Assembly: GCA_017084465.1 (NCBI GenBank)
Contig: CP070896.1
Coordinates: 744,001-808,000 of the forward strand
Reading direction: 5' to 3'
DNA length: 64,000 nt
Source: Lacrimispora xylanisolvens
GTDB taxonomy: Bacteria; Bacillota; Clostridia; Lachnospirales; Lachnospiraceae
In this document: positions 1 through 9,205 of the stretch, piece after piece
How the letters are laid out: each line of letters opens with the position of its first letter
Position numbering within the stretch: the stretch's first letter is position 1
Notes under the pieces: generated by a model
The model's database searches: none
Told to the model about the DNA's origin: nothing
Seen by the model: only the letters and a program-made list of their open reading frames with translations
Program-made: the position numbers and the translations under genes

Positions 1-881
1 CGGTCTTTCCTCCTATCACTCCAGGGTAATAACGGGAGTCGGAAGAATTGATCATCTTATGACCCATGGTTACCGTTCTGGCTCCTGCTTTCTTCGTGGC
101 CGGAATCTGGTAGCTGACAGTAGAGCACACTTTTCTAACCACTCCATTTTGAAAAGCCGCTTTTGCAATCAGCGCCATATCATGGGGTGTTGTATAATGG
201 TTGGAATTATTAAGACCGTTGGGATTGACAAAATTTGTATTGGTACAGCCAAGTTCTCTGGCTTTGGCATTCATCAGCTGGGCAAAAGAGCCGACGCTGC
301 CGGATACATGCTCAGCAAGACCATTGGCCACCTCATTGGCAGACTTAAGCATAAGACCATAGAGACTCTGCTCTACTGTCAGCTTATCACCTTCTGTCAT
401 ATTTAAGGTAACCGCCCCTGCTTCCAGATTGGTAGTAGCTGCCTTGGAAAAGGTAACAGTATCTGAAAGGTTCGTCCGTTCTGCAACCAGAAGCGCAGTC
501 ATCAGTTTGGTAATGCTGGCCGGATAATACTTCGTCTCACTGTTTTTTAGAATAAAGAAGTGCTCCGGTATCGGCATCCATTAACACAGCTCCCTCAGAA
601 GTGATCTGGGGCACGCTTACTGTGGTGGTGGTGGCTGCTGTGGTAGCTGCTGTAGTGCCCGCTGTGGTAGTTGCTGTGGAATCCGCTGCGGTTTTATTGC
701 TGTCTGGGTTCTGGTCTGCCTGTCCGCTTATAGAAGCACCTGGTCCAGCTGCTGTTCTGGTCTCCTGGGTAGAACCCGGGAAGGGCGAAACCGTAGGGAT
801 ATCTGTTGCATAAGCAACCGTTGATGTCAACATGGAAAAGCCAATGATAAGACTGATTAATCTGCAAGTTTTTTTTGTCAT
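1..881 (-). CDS. D-alanyl-D-alanine carboxypeptidase (PBP5/DacF family), partial and frameshifted
   Basis: Serine peptidase that trims D-Ala from peptidoglycan stem peptides, exported and probably membrane-anchored. The N-terminus is a signal peptide ending near ATA-YA, then a long Ser/Thr/Ala-rich linker, then the peptidase domain. The catalytic SxxK is visible as PASITKL and the SxN motif as KSANEV. The KTG motif falls exactly at the left edge of the window (GGKT at bases 1-10), so the C-terminus is outside. The frame breaks at the T6 run 543-548: with five T the protein reads on from LYSKN into SETKYYPASITKL. I chose the ATG at 881 behind GGAG; a TTG two codons upstream is possible. Family assignment is firm; the spore or vegetative role is not decided. 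Confidence 0.9.
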
Positions 882-974
882 AGCCAATTATCTCCTGTAT
901 TTTTCTACCAGTTTGTTCTTCCATCAGTATATCATAAAATCCAGTAATTACCGCTTAAAATTTTCTTACAAATC

Positions 975-1003
975 AAAAATGCACCACTCATAAAAGTGAT
1001 GCA
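975..1003 (-). terminator. Rho-independent terminator after the Nudix gene
   Basis: On the minus strand a 9-bp stem (TGCATCACT / AGTGGTGCA, one G-T pair) with a 6-nt loop is followed by five T. It lies about 20 bases past the Nudix stop and separates it from the carboxypeptidase. Confidence 0.75.
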
Positions 1004-1021
1004 TCGTCTAAAGCGACTGTA

Positions 1022-1693
1022 TTAATCTTCTTTTTCCAGCTCTTCCAGCCTGTCCATGGCAATATTTAAAATTTCCGCATGGTCAAATGCCAGCTTCTCC
1101 TGGTCAAGCATGTCTATTGCAGGCAGAAGTTCAATGTCAATGTCTCTCTTCCACATCATGCCATCCCGTTCAAAGGTTTCCGTAATCCGATAGCTGATAA
1201 ATATATGTTCTTCCTCATTCTCAATGGTAAGTGCATATGTCGCTCCATTTTCAAGATCTGAAAGCTTCTTTTTCTTTACCTCAAACCAGCACGCTTTGCC
1301 GGCATCATCACCAGCCTCTACGTTTAACTCTTCCTTTGGAACTGCCGCTAAATAAGAAACGGAAATCACTCTTGTTCTGGGATCCCTTTTTACACTTCCC
1401 CAGGTATAAAGCTGTTCCATGTAGATTCCCTTTAATCCGGTTTCTTCAAACAGTTCTCTGGCTGCTGCTTCCTCCAGGGATTCATCCATATTAACAAATC
1501 CTCCCGGAATCGCCCACTGACCGATGCAGGGGTGGTTTTTCCGCTTAATGAGAAGAATATCTGTCTTTGATTCTTCCTGGTCATATGCAAAAATCAGCAT
1601 ATCCACCGTTACCGACGGGCGTTCGTAATCTCCCGGACGGTATTGTAAAAGAAACTCTTTTTCCGTCAGCCCTTCTTCATTCTTTCGTTCCAT
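1022..1693 (-). CDS. Nudix hydrolase family protein
   Basis: Hydrolyses a nucleoside-diphosphate-linked substrate that cannot be named from sequence. The Nudix box is complete at about residues 66-88: GGFVNMDES, then REL, then EETGL, matching GX5EX7REUXEEXGU with the metal-binding glutamates present. At 223 residues it is longer than a minimal Nudix domain; the extra C-terminal part is acidic and helical. ADP-ribose pyrophosphatase-like and NrtR-like proteins have this layout, but I see no clear winged-helix domain, so an enzyme is more likely than a regulator. It is intact, has its own terminator, and lies downstream of the small exporter gene. Confidence 0.88.
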   Translation of the reverse strand: MERKNEEGLTEKEFLLQYRPGDYERPSVTVDMLIFAYDQEESKTDILLIKRKNHPCIGQWAIPGGFVNMDESLEEAAARELFEETGLKGIYMEQLYTWGSVKRDPRTRVISVSYLAAVPKEELNVEAGDDAGKACWFEVKKKKLSDLENGATYALTIENEEEHIFISYRITETFERDGMMWKRDIDIELLPAIDMLDQEKLAFDHAEILNIAMDRLEELEKED

Positions 1694-1717
1694 TCTGCCC
1701 TTCTTCCTACCAGTTTT

Positions 1718-2200
1718 TTAAAATACAATGGACTGAAGCGCTCCAAGAACACCTGCACTGGCAAGTCCCATAATGATTCCTGCCAATAAAACTCCGCCCA
1801 TCACAGCTAAAATACTGGATTTAAAATCAATATCAAGCAGGCTGGCTGCCAATGTGCCAGTCCAGGCACCGGTGCCTGGAAGTGGGATACCAACAAATAT
1901 CAATAGAGCAATGAACAATCCCCTTCCGGCTTTCGCCTGCAGTTTTTCTCCGCCGCGTTTTCCTTTTTCCAGACACCAGGTAAAAAAGCCGCCTAATACC
2001 GGCTTATCTACTCCCCACTCCAAAACTTTTCTGGCAAACAGATAGATAATGGGTACCGGAAGCATGTTTCCGATTATTGCAATTATATAAGACTGAACCA
2101 AAGGCAGTCCCATTACTGCAGAATAGGGAATCGCTCCCCTTAATTCAATAAGCGGAACCATGGAAATAAAAAACACTGTTATATATTTTTGTAACATCAT
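1718..2200 (-). CDS. Small multidrug-export-like membrane protein (COG2426 family)
   Basis: A 160-residue integral membrane protein with about four hydrophobic segments. It contains the family-typical stretches PLIELRGAIP near residue 16 and IPLPGTGAWTG near residue 105, which mark the Sm_multidrug_ex family. The family name comes from weak early evidence and the transported substrate is unknown. It precedes the Nudix gene on the same strand with a gap of 24 bases, so the two are probably cotranscribed. Confidence 0.8.
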   Translation of the reverse strand: MMLQKYITVFFISMVPLIELRGAIPYSAVMGLPLVQSYIIAIIGNMLPVPIIYLFARKVLEWGVDKPVLGGFFTWCLEKGKRGGEKLQAKAGRGLFIALLIFVGIPLPGTGAWTGTLAASLLDIDFKSSILAVMGGVLLAGIIMGLASAGVLGALQSIVF

Positions 2201-2340
2201 TCATTCCTTTCATAATAAAAGTCTGCCTTTATACTATACACAAAGATGGACAGTCTATCAACTATTTTATAAAAAGATTATATTTACATACATGATTCCA
2301 AACCTTTCCTGAATAAAATATTAACATTTCTGAAATACTA

Positions 2341-2369
2341 TTGTACTGACAAAACGAGTGTGATATAAT
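2341..2369 (+). promoter_or_regulatory. Candidate sigma-A promoter for the PAP2 gene
   Basis: TTGTAC at 2341-2346, a 17-base spacer and a perfect TATAAT at 2364-2369, about 55 bases before the PAP2 start codon. Confidence 0.5.
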
Positions 2370-2423
2370 CCTCAAAAGTTGATTATTATAATCCCACGTA
2401 TTAGTTAAGAAGGGTGTCTTTTT

Positions 2424-3137
2424 ATGAATATCAAACAGTTTTTTATCAAGTACAGGCATGCCTGGATCCTCAGCTACGCCTTCATTTATTTACCATGGTT
2501 CATGTACCTTGAAAAAACAGTGACAAGCAACTATCACATCATGCATATAGCCATTGATGACTATATCCCGTTTAATGAATATTTCATTATTCCCTACCTG
2601 ATGTGGTTTGGTTATGTGGCAGTCTCTGTCGCCTATTTTTTCTTTCATGATGTGAAAGAATACTACAGGCTTTGTACCATGCTTTTTACAGGAATGACCA
2701 TAAGCCTGGTGATCTGTACTGTCTTTCCGAACGGAACGGACTTTAGGCCTGTCATTGATGCCAATAAGAATATTTGTGCTTCAATTGTTAATCTTCTTTA
2801 CTCCGCAGATACCTGTACCAATGTATTTCCAAGCATACACGTGTATAACTCCATTTGTGTCCACATTGCCATCTGCCGAAGTGAACGTCTTAAAAATAGC
2901 ACACAGTTAAAAACAGCTTCTCTTATTTTAATGATATTAATCTGTCTGGCTACTGTGTTCTTAAAACAGCACTCTGCTTTTGACGGACTTGGCTCATTGG
3001 CTATGGCATATATCATGTATCAGTTTGTTTATTCTGATTCCCTTGTTCCTAACAGAAAAAAGGTATCCCGAAAAAGCAATCAGTTAAAAAAAGACCTTCC
3101 CTGCCGGGGAGGTCTTTTCACATCCGATTCTAATTAA
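2424..3137 (+). CDS. PAP2 superfamily membrane phosphatase
   Basis: Multi-pass membrane protein (about six hydrophobic segments) of the PAP2 lipid/phosphate phosphatase superfamily. Visible motifs are FPSIHVYNS near residue 134 (the PSxH block) and KQHSAFDGLGS near residue 187 (the His and Asp of the third block). The Lys/Arg-Pro first block is not obvious, so activity is uncertain. The last 15 or so codons run through the terminator hairpin (GGLFTSDSN), and a one-base shift upstream would give a TAA at about 3084-3086. The true C-terminus is therefore probably shorter, with an indel in one of the A runs at 3055-3075. Confidence 0.75.
   Translation: MNIKQFFIKYRHAWILSYAFIYLPWFMYLEKTVTSNYHIMHIAIDDYIPFNEYFIIPYLMWFGYVAVSVAYFFFHDVKEYYRLCTMLFTGMTISLVICTVFPNGTDFRPVIDANKNICASIVNLLYSADTCTNVFPSIHVYNSICVHIAICRSERLKNSTQLKTASLILMILICLATVFLKQHSAFDGLGSLAMAYIMYQFVYSDSLVPNRKKVSRKSNQLKKDLPCRGGLFTSDSN
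3088..3118 (+). terminator. Rho-independent terminator
   Basis: Stem AAGACCTTCCC / GGGGAGGTCTT with loop TGCC, followed by TTTT. It overlaps the predicted end of the PAP2 gene, which argues that the reading frame is artificially extended there. With A residues on the other side it can also serve the convergent glycosyltransferase. Confidence 0.8.
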
Positions 3138-4151
3138 ATCCAAAAAATTTCTGTGTCATCTTATAAATGGCGATGGGGAATTTCATTCCGCTCTTACCAG
3201 GCAGATTGACTCCCTGTCCTAAGAATCCGTAGCGAAGCCTTAAATAAAGCTTTAAATTCAATTTTCTGAGACTCTGCCATAGTTCTTCCTTTTTCTCCAT
3301 ATTTTCCTCTGTACCGGACTTAATAGCCAGTATGGAGGAAATGACCATCATAATCTCTAAATACCGCACCATATAACGCCGAAGCTTGCGCTGCTTAATC
3401 TTCATTACGTCATAATAGGAAAGCATCAGCTTTGTCACCCGGATCTGCTGATCAATCCGTCCGATCATAACCTGTTCATTGACAGACTGATCGTCCCTGC
3501 CTATAAAGTAGCGGTAAAAGTTTACGTTTAAATAATACAGGGTTTTCACATGGGGAAGAGGCTGATAAACAAAAATATTATCCACATAGAAGGTATGCTT
3601 TGGCAATTCCAGTCCGCATTGCTTTAAAAGCTCTGTCCTGTAAATAACAGAATGCATCAGAATGTATTGTCCCAGAATAAAAACCTTCACATCATCCCCC
3701 AGTCAATCAGCTGGTTCTCCGGAAGTGCAGTCCGGTAATTCATTACTTTCTTTCGATTGGAGCCCTGTTTTTCATAAACAAAATTACTTACCAGCATATC
3801 AAGTGTCTTTTCGCCGTAAACGAAACGTCTGAGGGTATTAAGAATCTCCATATAAGCGGATTCATCCACCCAGTCATCACTGTCCACTACCTTAAAATAA
3901 ATCCCGGACGCATTCCTTAATCCTGCATTCACTGCTTCTCCATGCCCGCCATTCTCCTGATGGATCGCCTTGCAGATTCCCGGATAATTCCGTTCATATT
4001 CATCTGCAATTTCGGCTGTACGGTCTTTTGTGGAACCGTCATCTACAATAAGGATCTCAACCTCATCTCCGCCTGGAAGCAGGGATTCGATGCAATGCCT
4101 CATATAGGATTCTGAATTATAACATGGAATTGCTACAGATAAGAGTTTCAC
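3130..4151 (-). CDS. Family 2 glycosyltransferase (frameshifted)
   Basis: Nucleotide-sugar-dependent transferase with a GT-A fold. The N-terminus has SVAIPCYNSESYM and EILIVDDGSTKD, and the DxD-type motif is VVDSDDW. The C-terminal part contains QYILMHSVIYRT and ELPKHTFYVDN. The frame breaks in the G5 run near 3697-3701; one extra G gives a continuous protein through DWGDDVKVF. The start is a GTG at 4151 with AAAGGAGG seven bases upstream, overlapping the last four bases of the CPBP gene (GTGA), so translation is probably coupled. The acceptor is unknown. Confidence 0.85.
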
Positions 4152-4939
4152 ACAATATCCTCCTTTAGGTTGTTTTTCCAATAAATCCGGATAATACATA
4201 TTACAGTTACAACGACTGATAACACTACCACTGCTGCAGTCACTCCTGTATGTTCTCTTTGAAACAGAAGCCCGGACAGTTCTGTGTTTGTTATAAAAAG
4301 CGAAAGTAAATTAGCCGAGATGTGAAGCATAACAGGTGCCGACAGGGCTTTTGTTCTCTCATAAAGCCATGCTGCGGTAAGACCAATGATAAATGCATAA
4401 ACCCCCTGGGGAAGATTTCCATGATAAAGGCCAAACAAGCCGGCTGAAACGACAGCCGATATAACAAAAGAAAACTTGTCCCGGATGGAAGCAAAAATCA
4501 TTCCTCGAAATATCAGTTCCTCCGCTACAGGTATGATAAGTCCGGAGGCCAGAAGCTGAAGCGCAAATGGCGGAGAATACAGTGCCTTGGCCGCTTCCTG
4601 GTAAGTTTTGGATATTCTGGTCAGTCCCATAACTTCCACAGCTGAATTTCCCAGAATGCAAAGAGCCGCGCCAAGCAGCCAGATCGCAATCAGACTGTCT
4701 GCAGGTCTCAGACTCTCTGTCATGGAAGATCCTCTGTTTTTCTGGTCGTAAGAATAAAACCACAGCAAAACCGGAATATTCAGTAATGCAGATACTCCCG
4801 TAGCCAGAAGTGGTTCAAGAGGCACCGCCAAATACAGGAAGGTAGTGGCTAACGTGTAGGTAAACAAAGGAAGAATCAGATGCAGAATCATTACTATCAT
4901 AAGTACCTGTCCTTTCATTTTCTGTATCTTCTTAAACAT
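4148..4939 (-). CDS. CPBP-family intramembrane metalloprotease
   Basis: Membrane protein of the CAAX prenyl protease / bacteriocin-processing (Abi) family. The family motifs are present: EELIFRG in the second half, FGLYHGNLPQG, and HISAN in a following membrane segment, giving the EE-R, H and H-N metal-site residues. About eight hydrophobic segments. I place the start at the ATG at 4939 behind AGGTGG; a GTG 27 bases upstream would add nine residues. Substrate unknown. It overlaps the glycosyltransferase downstream. Confidence 0.85.
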   Translation of the reverse strand: MFKKIQKMKGQVLMIVMILHLILPLFTYTLATTFLYLAVPLEPLLATGVSALLNIPVLLWFYSYDQKNRGSSMTESLRPADSLIAIWLLGAALCILGNSAVEVMGLTRISKTYQEAAKALYSPPFALQLLASGLIIPVAEELIFRGMIFASIRDKFSFVISAVVSAGLFGLYHGNLPQGVYAFIIGLTAAWLYERTKALSAPVMLHISANLLSLFITNTELSGLLFQREHTGVTAAVVVLSVVVTVICIIRIYWKNNLKEDIV

Positions 4940-5036
4940 TATACCACCTGAATTCAGGATATCCACTTAATTTTTTTAAAATTATTTCTAAAAACAAATG
5001 AAATCTTTTCTCATATCCCCTGCTGCCCGAAAGCGG

Positions 5037-5065
5037 TTGCTTTTTTTATCTGCTGATAATATAAT
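5037..5065 (+). promoter_or_regulatory. Candidate promoter of the carbamate kinase gene
   Basis: TTGCTT, 17 bases, TATAAT (5060-5065), about 48 bases before the arcC start. Confidence 0.45.
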
Positions 5066-5113
5066 ATCCTTATATTTTCTGATTAAAACTACATGAAACT
5101 GAGAGGAAATAAT

Positions 5114-6052
5114 ATGGCAAAAAAACGTATTGTGATAGCTTTGGGACACCATGCTTTGGGAACAAACCTTCCGGAACAAAAGACGGCAGTAGCCAGGACT
5201 GCCAAAGTAATTGCAGATTTTATCCAGTCCGGCTGGCAGGTGGCCGTTACTCATAGCAACGCTCCCCAGGTTGGAATGATCCACACCGCAATGAATGAAT
5301 TCGGAAAACAGCATGACGGTTATACCTCAGCTCCCATGTCTGTCTGTTCTGCCATGAGCCAGGGATACATCGGATATGACTTACAAAACGGAATCCGTGC
5401 AGAACTTATGACACGGGGCATATATAAGTCCGTTGCTACGATTTTAACCCAGATGATGGTAAATCCTTATGACGAGGCTTTCTATACCCCCATGAAGCCC
5501 ATCGGCCGTTTCATGACTGCAGAGGAAGCAAAAGAAGAAGAGGATAAGGGAAACTATGTAGAAGAAGTCCCTGGCAAGGGATTTCGAAGAGTCGTCGCTT
5601 CTCCAAAGCCAGTTTCTATTGTTGAGATTGATATCATAAAAGCCGTCATGGATGCAGATCAGATTGTGATCGCCTGCGGAGGCGGCGGTATTCCCGTTAT
5701 GGAACAGGGCTGCTACTTAAAAGGAGCCAGCGCTGTAATTGAGAAGGACAGGGCTGCCGGACTGCTGGCAAAGGAAATCGATGCCGATGTGCTGATGATT
5801 TTAACAAATGTGGATAACGTAACTTTAAACTTTGGAAAGCCGGATGCCAGTCCCATCAGCCTTATGAGCAAAACAGAGGCGGCTTCTTATATTGAGGACA
5901 ATCAGTTCGAATCCTCTTCCATGCTTCCTAAGATTGAAGCATCTCTTGATTTCATTGAACATGGACGGAATCGGAAAGCGATCATTACTTCCCTGGAAAA
6001 GGCAGAAGAAAGCCTTGAAGGAAAAGCAGGCACTATTATAACAGAAGCATAA
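5114..6052 (+). CDS. arcC: Carbamate kinase
   Basis: Catalyses carbamoyl phosphate + ADP to ATP + carbamate, the ATP-yielding last step of arginine deiminase or purine/allantoin fermentation. Length (312 residues) and features match the family: the N-terminal phosphate-binding stretch IVIALGHHALG, HSNAPQVG, the glycine-rich IACGGGGIPV, and LTNVDNV near the C-terminus. In ArcC the N-terminal motif usually reads GGNALL; here it is GHHALG, a variation worth noting. The ATG at 5114 has AGAGGAAAT upstream. No other arc genes are adjacent. Confidence 0.93.
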   Translation: MAKKRIVIALGHHALGTNLPEQKTAVARTAKVIADFIQSGWQVAVTHSNAPQVGMIHTAMNEFGKQHDGYTSAPMSVCSAMSQGYIGYDLQNGIRAELMTRGIYKSVATILTQMMVNPYDEAFYTPMKPIGRFMTAEEAKEEEDKGNYVEEVPGKGFRRVVASPKPVSIVEIDIIKAVMDADQIVIACGGGGIPVMEQGCYLKGASAVIEKDRAAGLLAKEIDADVLMILTNVDNVTLNFGKPDASPISLMSKTEAASYIEDNQFESSSMLPKIEASLDFIEHGRNRKAIITSLEKAEESLEGKAGTIITEA

Positions 6053-6056
6053 CTAT

Positions 6057-6101
6057 AAAAAGGATTTTTGTCCGGTTGTAAAAAGGGCAGAAATCCTTTT
6101 T
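6057..6101 (+). terminator. Rho-independent terminator after arcC
   Basis: Inverted repeat AAAAAGGATTT / AAATCCTTTTT just past the arcC stop; it can act on both strands and also serves the convergent PhzF-like gene. Confidence 0.75.
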
Positions 6102-6104
6102 CTA

Positions 6105-7005
6105 TTATAGAACTAATTCCATTTTGAAAACTGTTACAGCTTCACCGGTAATTTTAACCTTAACCGGTTTTCCGTCTATAATTTTTACTGAAACTAAAAG
6201 CTTTCCCTTACGTCCAATGGCCTCTCCCTGTACCGCTTCAAAAGAAAATTCCTCCTTATCTTTTCCAAACAACCCATAGGTAACGAAGTAAGCGCCTAAT
6301 GGACCGTTGGCATTCCCAGTTACAGGGTCTTCCGCAATTCCAATGGCTGGTGCGAACATCCTTCCATGTACCAGCGTTTTTTCTTCGGGATGAAGCGTAA
6401 ATACATAATATCCGTTACAACCGATGCGACTGCTTAATTCTGACAGCTTTGCAAGGTCCGGCTTTAAGCTGTGGAGCAGGTATTCCTCCGTTATACCAAC
6501 CATTACCTTGGAATGTCCCGTTGATGCTATAGCAATTGGACAGTCCCTTCTGTGTTTCTCTTCTGGAATCCCAAGAGCTGCTAAAATACCGTCCTGAACA
6601 GGTAAAGGCAACGGCTCTCCCACTTTCACTTCTCCCTGAGTCATTGTAATTGTATAATCTCCGTCCTGAGACAAGATTTCAACCGGAAGGATTCCTGCCC
6701 CGGTTTTCTGAATGACCACCCCGGATTCCATATTTTCTTCCAATGCTCTGACATAATGAGCAGCGATTGTGGCATGGCCGCAAATGGGCACCTCGCACAG
6801 CGGTGTAAAACCGGACATGAACGTCATATTCTCCTTCCGATCCGGGAAACAGGAATGCCGTTTCCGAATTATTTAGCTCTCTTGCTATTTTAAGCATCAT
6901 GCTGTCACTTAGTCCCTCCCCATTGGTCACCACTCCTGCCGGATTTCCGGTGAATCGCTCCCTGGTAAATGAATCCACCTGATAGACCCTATATGTTTTT
7001 TTCAT
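6105..7005 (-). CDS. PhzF family isomerase/epimerase (frameshifted)
   Basis: Member of the PhzF / diaminopimelate-epimerase-like fold family; the substrate is unknown. The N-terminus has YQVDSFTRERFTGNPAGVV and NNSETAFL, which contains the catalytic Glu of the family. The middle has VPICGHATIAAHY, and the end GIAEDPVTGNANG. The frame breaks at TTTT (minus strand) near 6813: removing one T converts VRFYTAV to VRFTPLCEVPICGH. The start ATG at 7005 has AGGAGG upstream. It is divergent from an HxlR regulator that may control it. Confidence 0.85.
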
Positions 7006-7056
7006 GGATAATCCTCCTGTTTCTTGTTTTCTATATTTTAATGCCATGAGTTTCTC

Positions 7057-7087
7057 TTGACAAGTAATTACATTTCCGTTATATAAT
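7057..7087 (+). promoter_or_regulatory. Candidate promoter for the HxlR gene
   Basis: TTGACA at 7057-7062 and TATAAT at 7082-7087 in the divergent gap; spacing 19 is long, and TTATAT at 7079 gives 16. Confidence 0.45.
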
Positions 7088-7137
7088 TACACAAAAGATA
7101 CTAACTATCAAAAGAATAACTGTGAGGCAGAAAAACC

Positions 7138-7467
7138 ATGAAAAACAAAGAAATAAAACCAAAAACACTGGAATGCCATGTGGAAAAAATGTTTAACATT
7201 ATCGGTGGAAAATGGTCCTTTCTTATTGTAAAAAATCTTTTTGCCGGTACAAAACGCTTTGGAGAGCTTCGAATGAGCTTACACGGAATCAGCCCCAAGA
7301 CTTTAACCGCCTGCCTGCGTTCTTTAGAATCCCATGGTATTTTAACAAGAGAAGTCATCCCCACCATACCGCCTGAAGTCCGTTATACACTGACAGAGAA
7401 AGGCATGGATTTACAAAACGTGGTCAATCAGATGAAGATATGGGGAGAAAAATGGTCTGAATGTTAA
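7138..7467 (+). CDS. HxlR family winged-helix transcriptional regulator
   Basis: A 109-residue DNA-binding protein with the HxlR signature: a single N-terminal Cys (Cys13), then IIGGKWSFLIVKNLF, RFGELRMSLHGISPKTLTACL as the recognition region and VRYTLTEKG as the wing. Cys13 is in the place used for thiol or aldehyde sensing in this family, so redox control is possible. It is divergent from the PhzF-like gene. RBS GAGG nine bases before the ATG. Confidence 0.9.
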   Translation: MKNKEIKPKTLECHVEKMFNIIGGKWSFLIVKNLFAGTKRFGELRMSLHGISPKTLTACLRSLESHGILTREVIPTIPPEVRYTLTEKGMDLQNVVNQMKIWGEKWSEC

Positions 7468-7533
7468 TCCAACAGCATATATTCCCGAAACCCCGTCATA
7501 TATTGAAACAAACGGACTCGACGGAGTATTACT

Positions 7534-8393
7534 ATGAAATGGTTCAACCGATTAAGACTGGCGGAGAAAATCAGAACATTTTCCATTTCGCCAGAAAATG
7601 GAAAGAAAGGCCTGAAGATATTTCTGTTCCTTTTATGTGCCTTTTTGCCGGGCGTCTGGGAGCTATGCTGATGGAACATCATCGCGCTGTGGAAACTGCT
7701 GCAGAAGGAAACTGGGGATTAAGCTTCCAGCAGGAAGGGCAGCCTCCTGTTGCCAATGCCACAATGGATTATTTAAAGCAGTTTAATGCCTACTATGCAC
7801 AGAAAACTCAGGATAAGGTCTTATATCTCACCTTTGACGCCGGATATGAAAACGGAAATACTGCTGCGATTTTAGATGCACTGAAAAAGCATCATGCACC
7901 TGCAACCTTTTTCGTTGTGGGCAACTACATAGAAACTGCACCAGAACTGGTTAAACGAATGATTGCGGAAGGTCATACAGTAGGTAACCACACCTATCAT
8001 CATCCGGATATGTCAAAGATGAGCTCAAAGGAATCTTTTGAAAAAGAGCTGGGAGATTTGGAAACTTTATTTGAACAGACCACCGGTCAGAAGATGAAAA
8101 AGTATTACCGTCCGCCTCAGGGTAAATACAGTGAATCCAATCTTCAGATGGCAAAGGATATGGGATATAAAACCTTTTTCTGGAGCCTGGCTTACGTGGA
8201 CTGGTATCAGGATAAGCAGCCTTCAAAGGATGAAGCCTTTAAAAAGCTGTTAGGACGGATTCATCCCGGTGCTATCGTTCTTTTGCACAGCACTTCCAGT
8301 ACCAATGCACAGATTCTTGATGAGCTGCTGACTAAATGGGAAGAAATGGGGTATCAGTTTAAGTCTTTAGATGAGCTGTGTTCCCAGCAATAA
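7534..8393 (+). CDS. pdaA: PdaA-type polysaccharide deacetylase (delta-lactam de-N-acetylase), frameshifted
   Basis: Removes the acetyl group from muramic acid during formation of muramic delta-lactam in spore cortex. The NodB domain has LTFDAGYENGNT (the PdaA form of the first motif, with Asp then Ala before Gly-Tyr-Glu), HTYHHPDM (zinc His pair), YYRPPQGKYS, and IVLLHS. The real start is probably the ATG at 7534 behind ACGGAG, giving a membrane/signal segment GLKIFLFLLCAF. The T5 run at 7642-7646 then needs one more T to join AGRLGAMLM and the deacetylase. Upstream in-frame codons from 7461 look like a shadow. Supports a sporulating organism. Confidence 0.87.
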
Positions 8394-8399
8394 AAACAG

Positions 8400-8440
8400 A
8401 GGTAAACCTTACCCTTTCTATTAGAGTATCGTTTACCTCC
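8400..8440. terminator. Bidirectional terminator between pdaA and ssuB
   Basis: Inverted repeat GAGGTAAAC / GTTTACCTC with a long loop lies between two convergent genes. T6 follows on the plus strand at 8447-8452. Confidence 0.6.
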
Positions 8441-8449
8441 ATTCCTTTT

Positions 8450-9202
8450 TTAGATGGAATAATCTTTTGACGTCTCATCTTCGTTCATAATATGGGAGAG
8501 AATGATTTTCTCATAATAACTGCTGTCATTCCCCGTAACTCTTGGACGAGGCAGCTGGATTTTTATATCCTGCCTGACTTTATGTTCATCAATGATTATG
8601 ACACGATCAGCCAGTTTCACTGCTTCTCCAACATCGTGGGTCACAATAATTGCGGTAAATCCAAGTTCTTTCCATAGTTTTTCAATGAGCTGCTGCATAT
8701 CCAGCCTTGTGAGCGCATCCAATGCCCCTAAGGGCTCATCAAGAAGCAGTACCTTCGGCTGACCGGCAAGTGCTCTTGCCAGTGAAACACGCTGCCTCTG
8801 TCCTCCGCTCAGTACATGGGGCCAGCAGTCACTCTTATCCATTAGTCCTACACTGCTTAAAGCCCTTTTCGTTAATTCCTGGTCATGCCCGTAACTTCCG
8901 AGGCGGACGTTATCTGACACTTTCTTCCAGGGAAGAAGCCTTGGTTCCTGAAACACAAACCGAATGTTGCTGTCCACTCCTGTTTTTCTCACTCCATTGA
9001 CTGTAATACTTCCATCAGAAGGAACTTCCAGACCTTCAACAAGCCGTAAAAGCGTACTTTTTCCGCAGCCGCTTTTGCCTACAATTGCGACAAATTCTCC
9101 TGGTTTTATCTCTAAATTAATGTCATTAAGGATCATTAATGGTCCATAGTTTTTTGATAATTTCTCTATTTTAATTCCATATCCATTTTGTTTTTCTTCC
9201 AT
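8450..9202 (-). CDS. ssuB: Sulfonate/taurine/nitrate-type ABC transporter ATP-binding protein
   Basis: Energises uptake by an SsuABC-like importer. Walker A VGKSGCGKST, Q-loop FVFQEPRLLPW, signature LSGGQRQR, Walker B VLLLDEPLGALD and switch His THD are all present; FQEPRLLPW is typical of the SsuB/TauB/NrtD group. It is the last gene of the long leftward operon; four bases separate it from the permease. No SsuD-type oxygen-dependent monooxygenase is present, as expected in an anaerobe. The transported compound is therefore more likely to be handled by reductive chemistry in this operon (inference). Confidence 0.9.
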   Translation of the reverse strand: MEEKQNGYGIKIEKLSKNYGPLMILNDINLEIKPGEFVAIVGKSGCGKSTLLRLVEGLEVPSDGSITVNGVRKTGVDSNIRFVFQEPRLLPWKKVSDNVRLGSYGHDQELTKRALSSVGLMDKSDCWPHVLSGGQRQRVSLARALAGQPKVLLLDEPLGALDALTRLDMQQLIEKLWKELGFTAIIVTHDVGEAVKLADRVIIIDEHKVRQDIKIQLPRPRVTGNDSSYYEKIILSHIMNEDETSKDYSI

Positions 9203-9205
9203 ATT

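Noticed and set aside
59..406. Plus-strand ORF of 115 codons
   Set aside because: Antisense shadow of the D-Ala-D-Ala carboxypeptidase, whose SxxK, SxN and KTG motifs are on the other strand.
7461..7640. N-terminal extension of the deacetylase starting at 7461
   Set aside because: The extra residues are out of the natural frame; an ATG at 7534 with a membrane segment in the neighbouring frame joins the domain after adding one T at 7642-7646.
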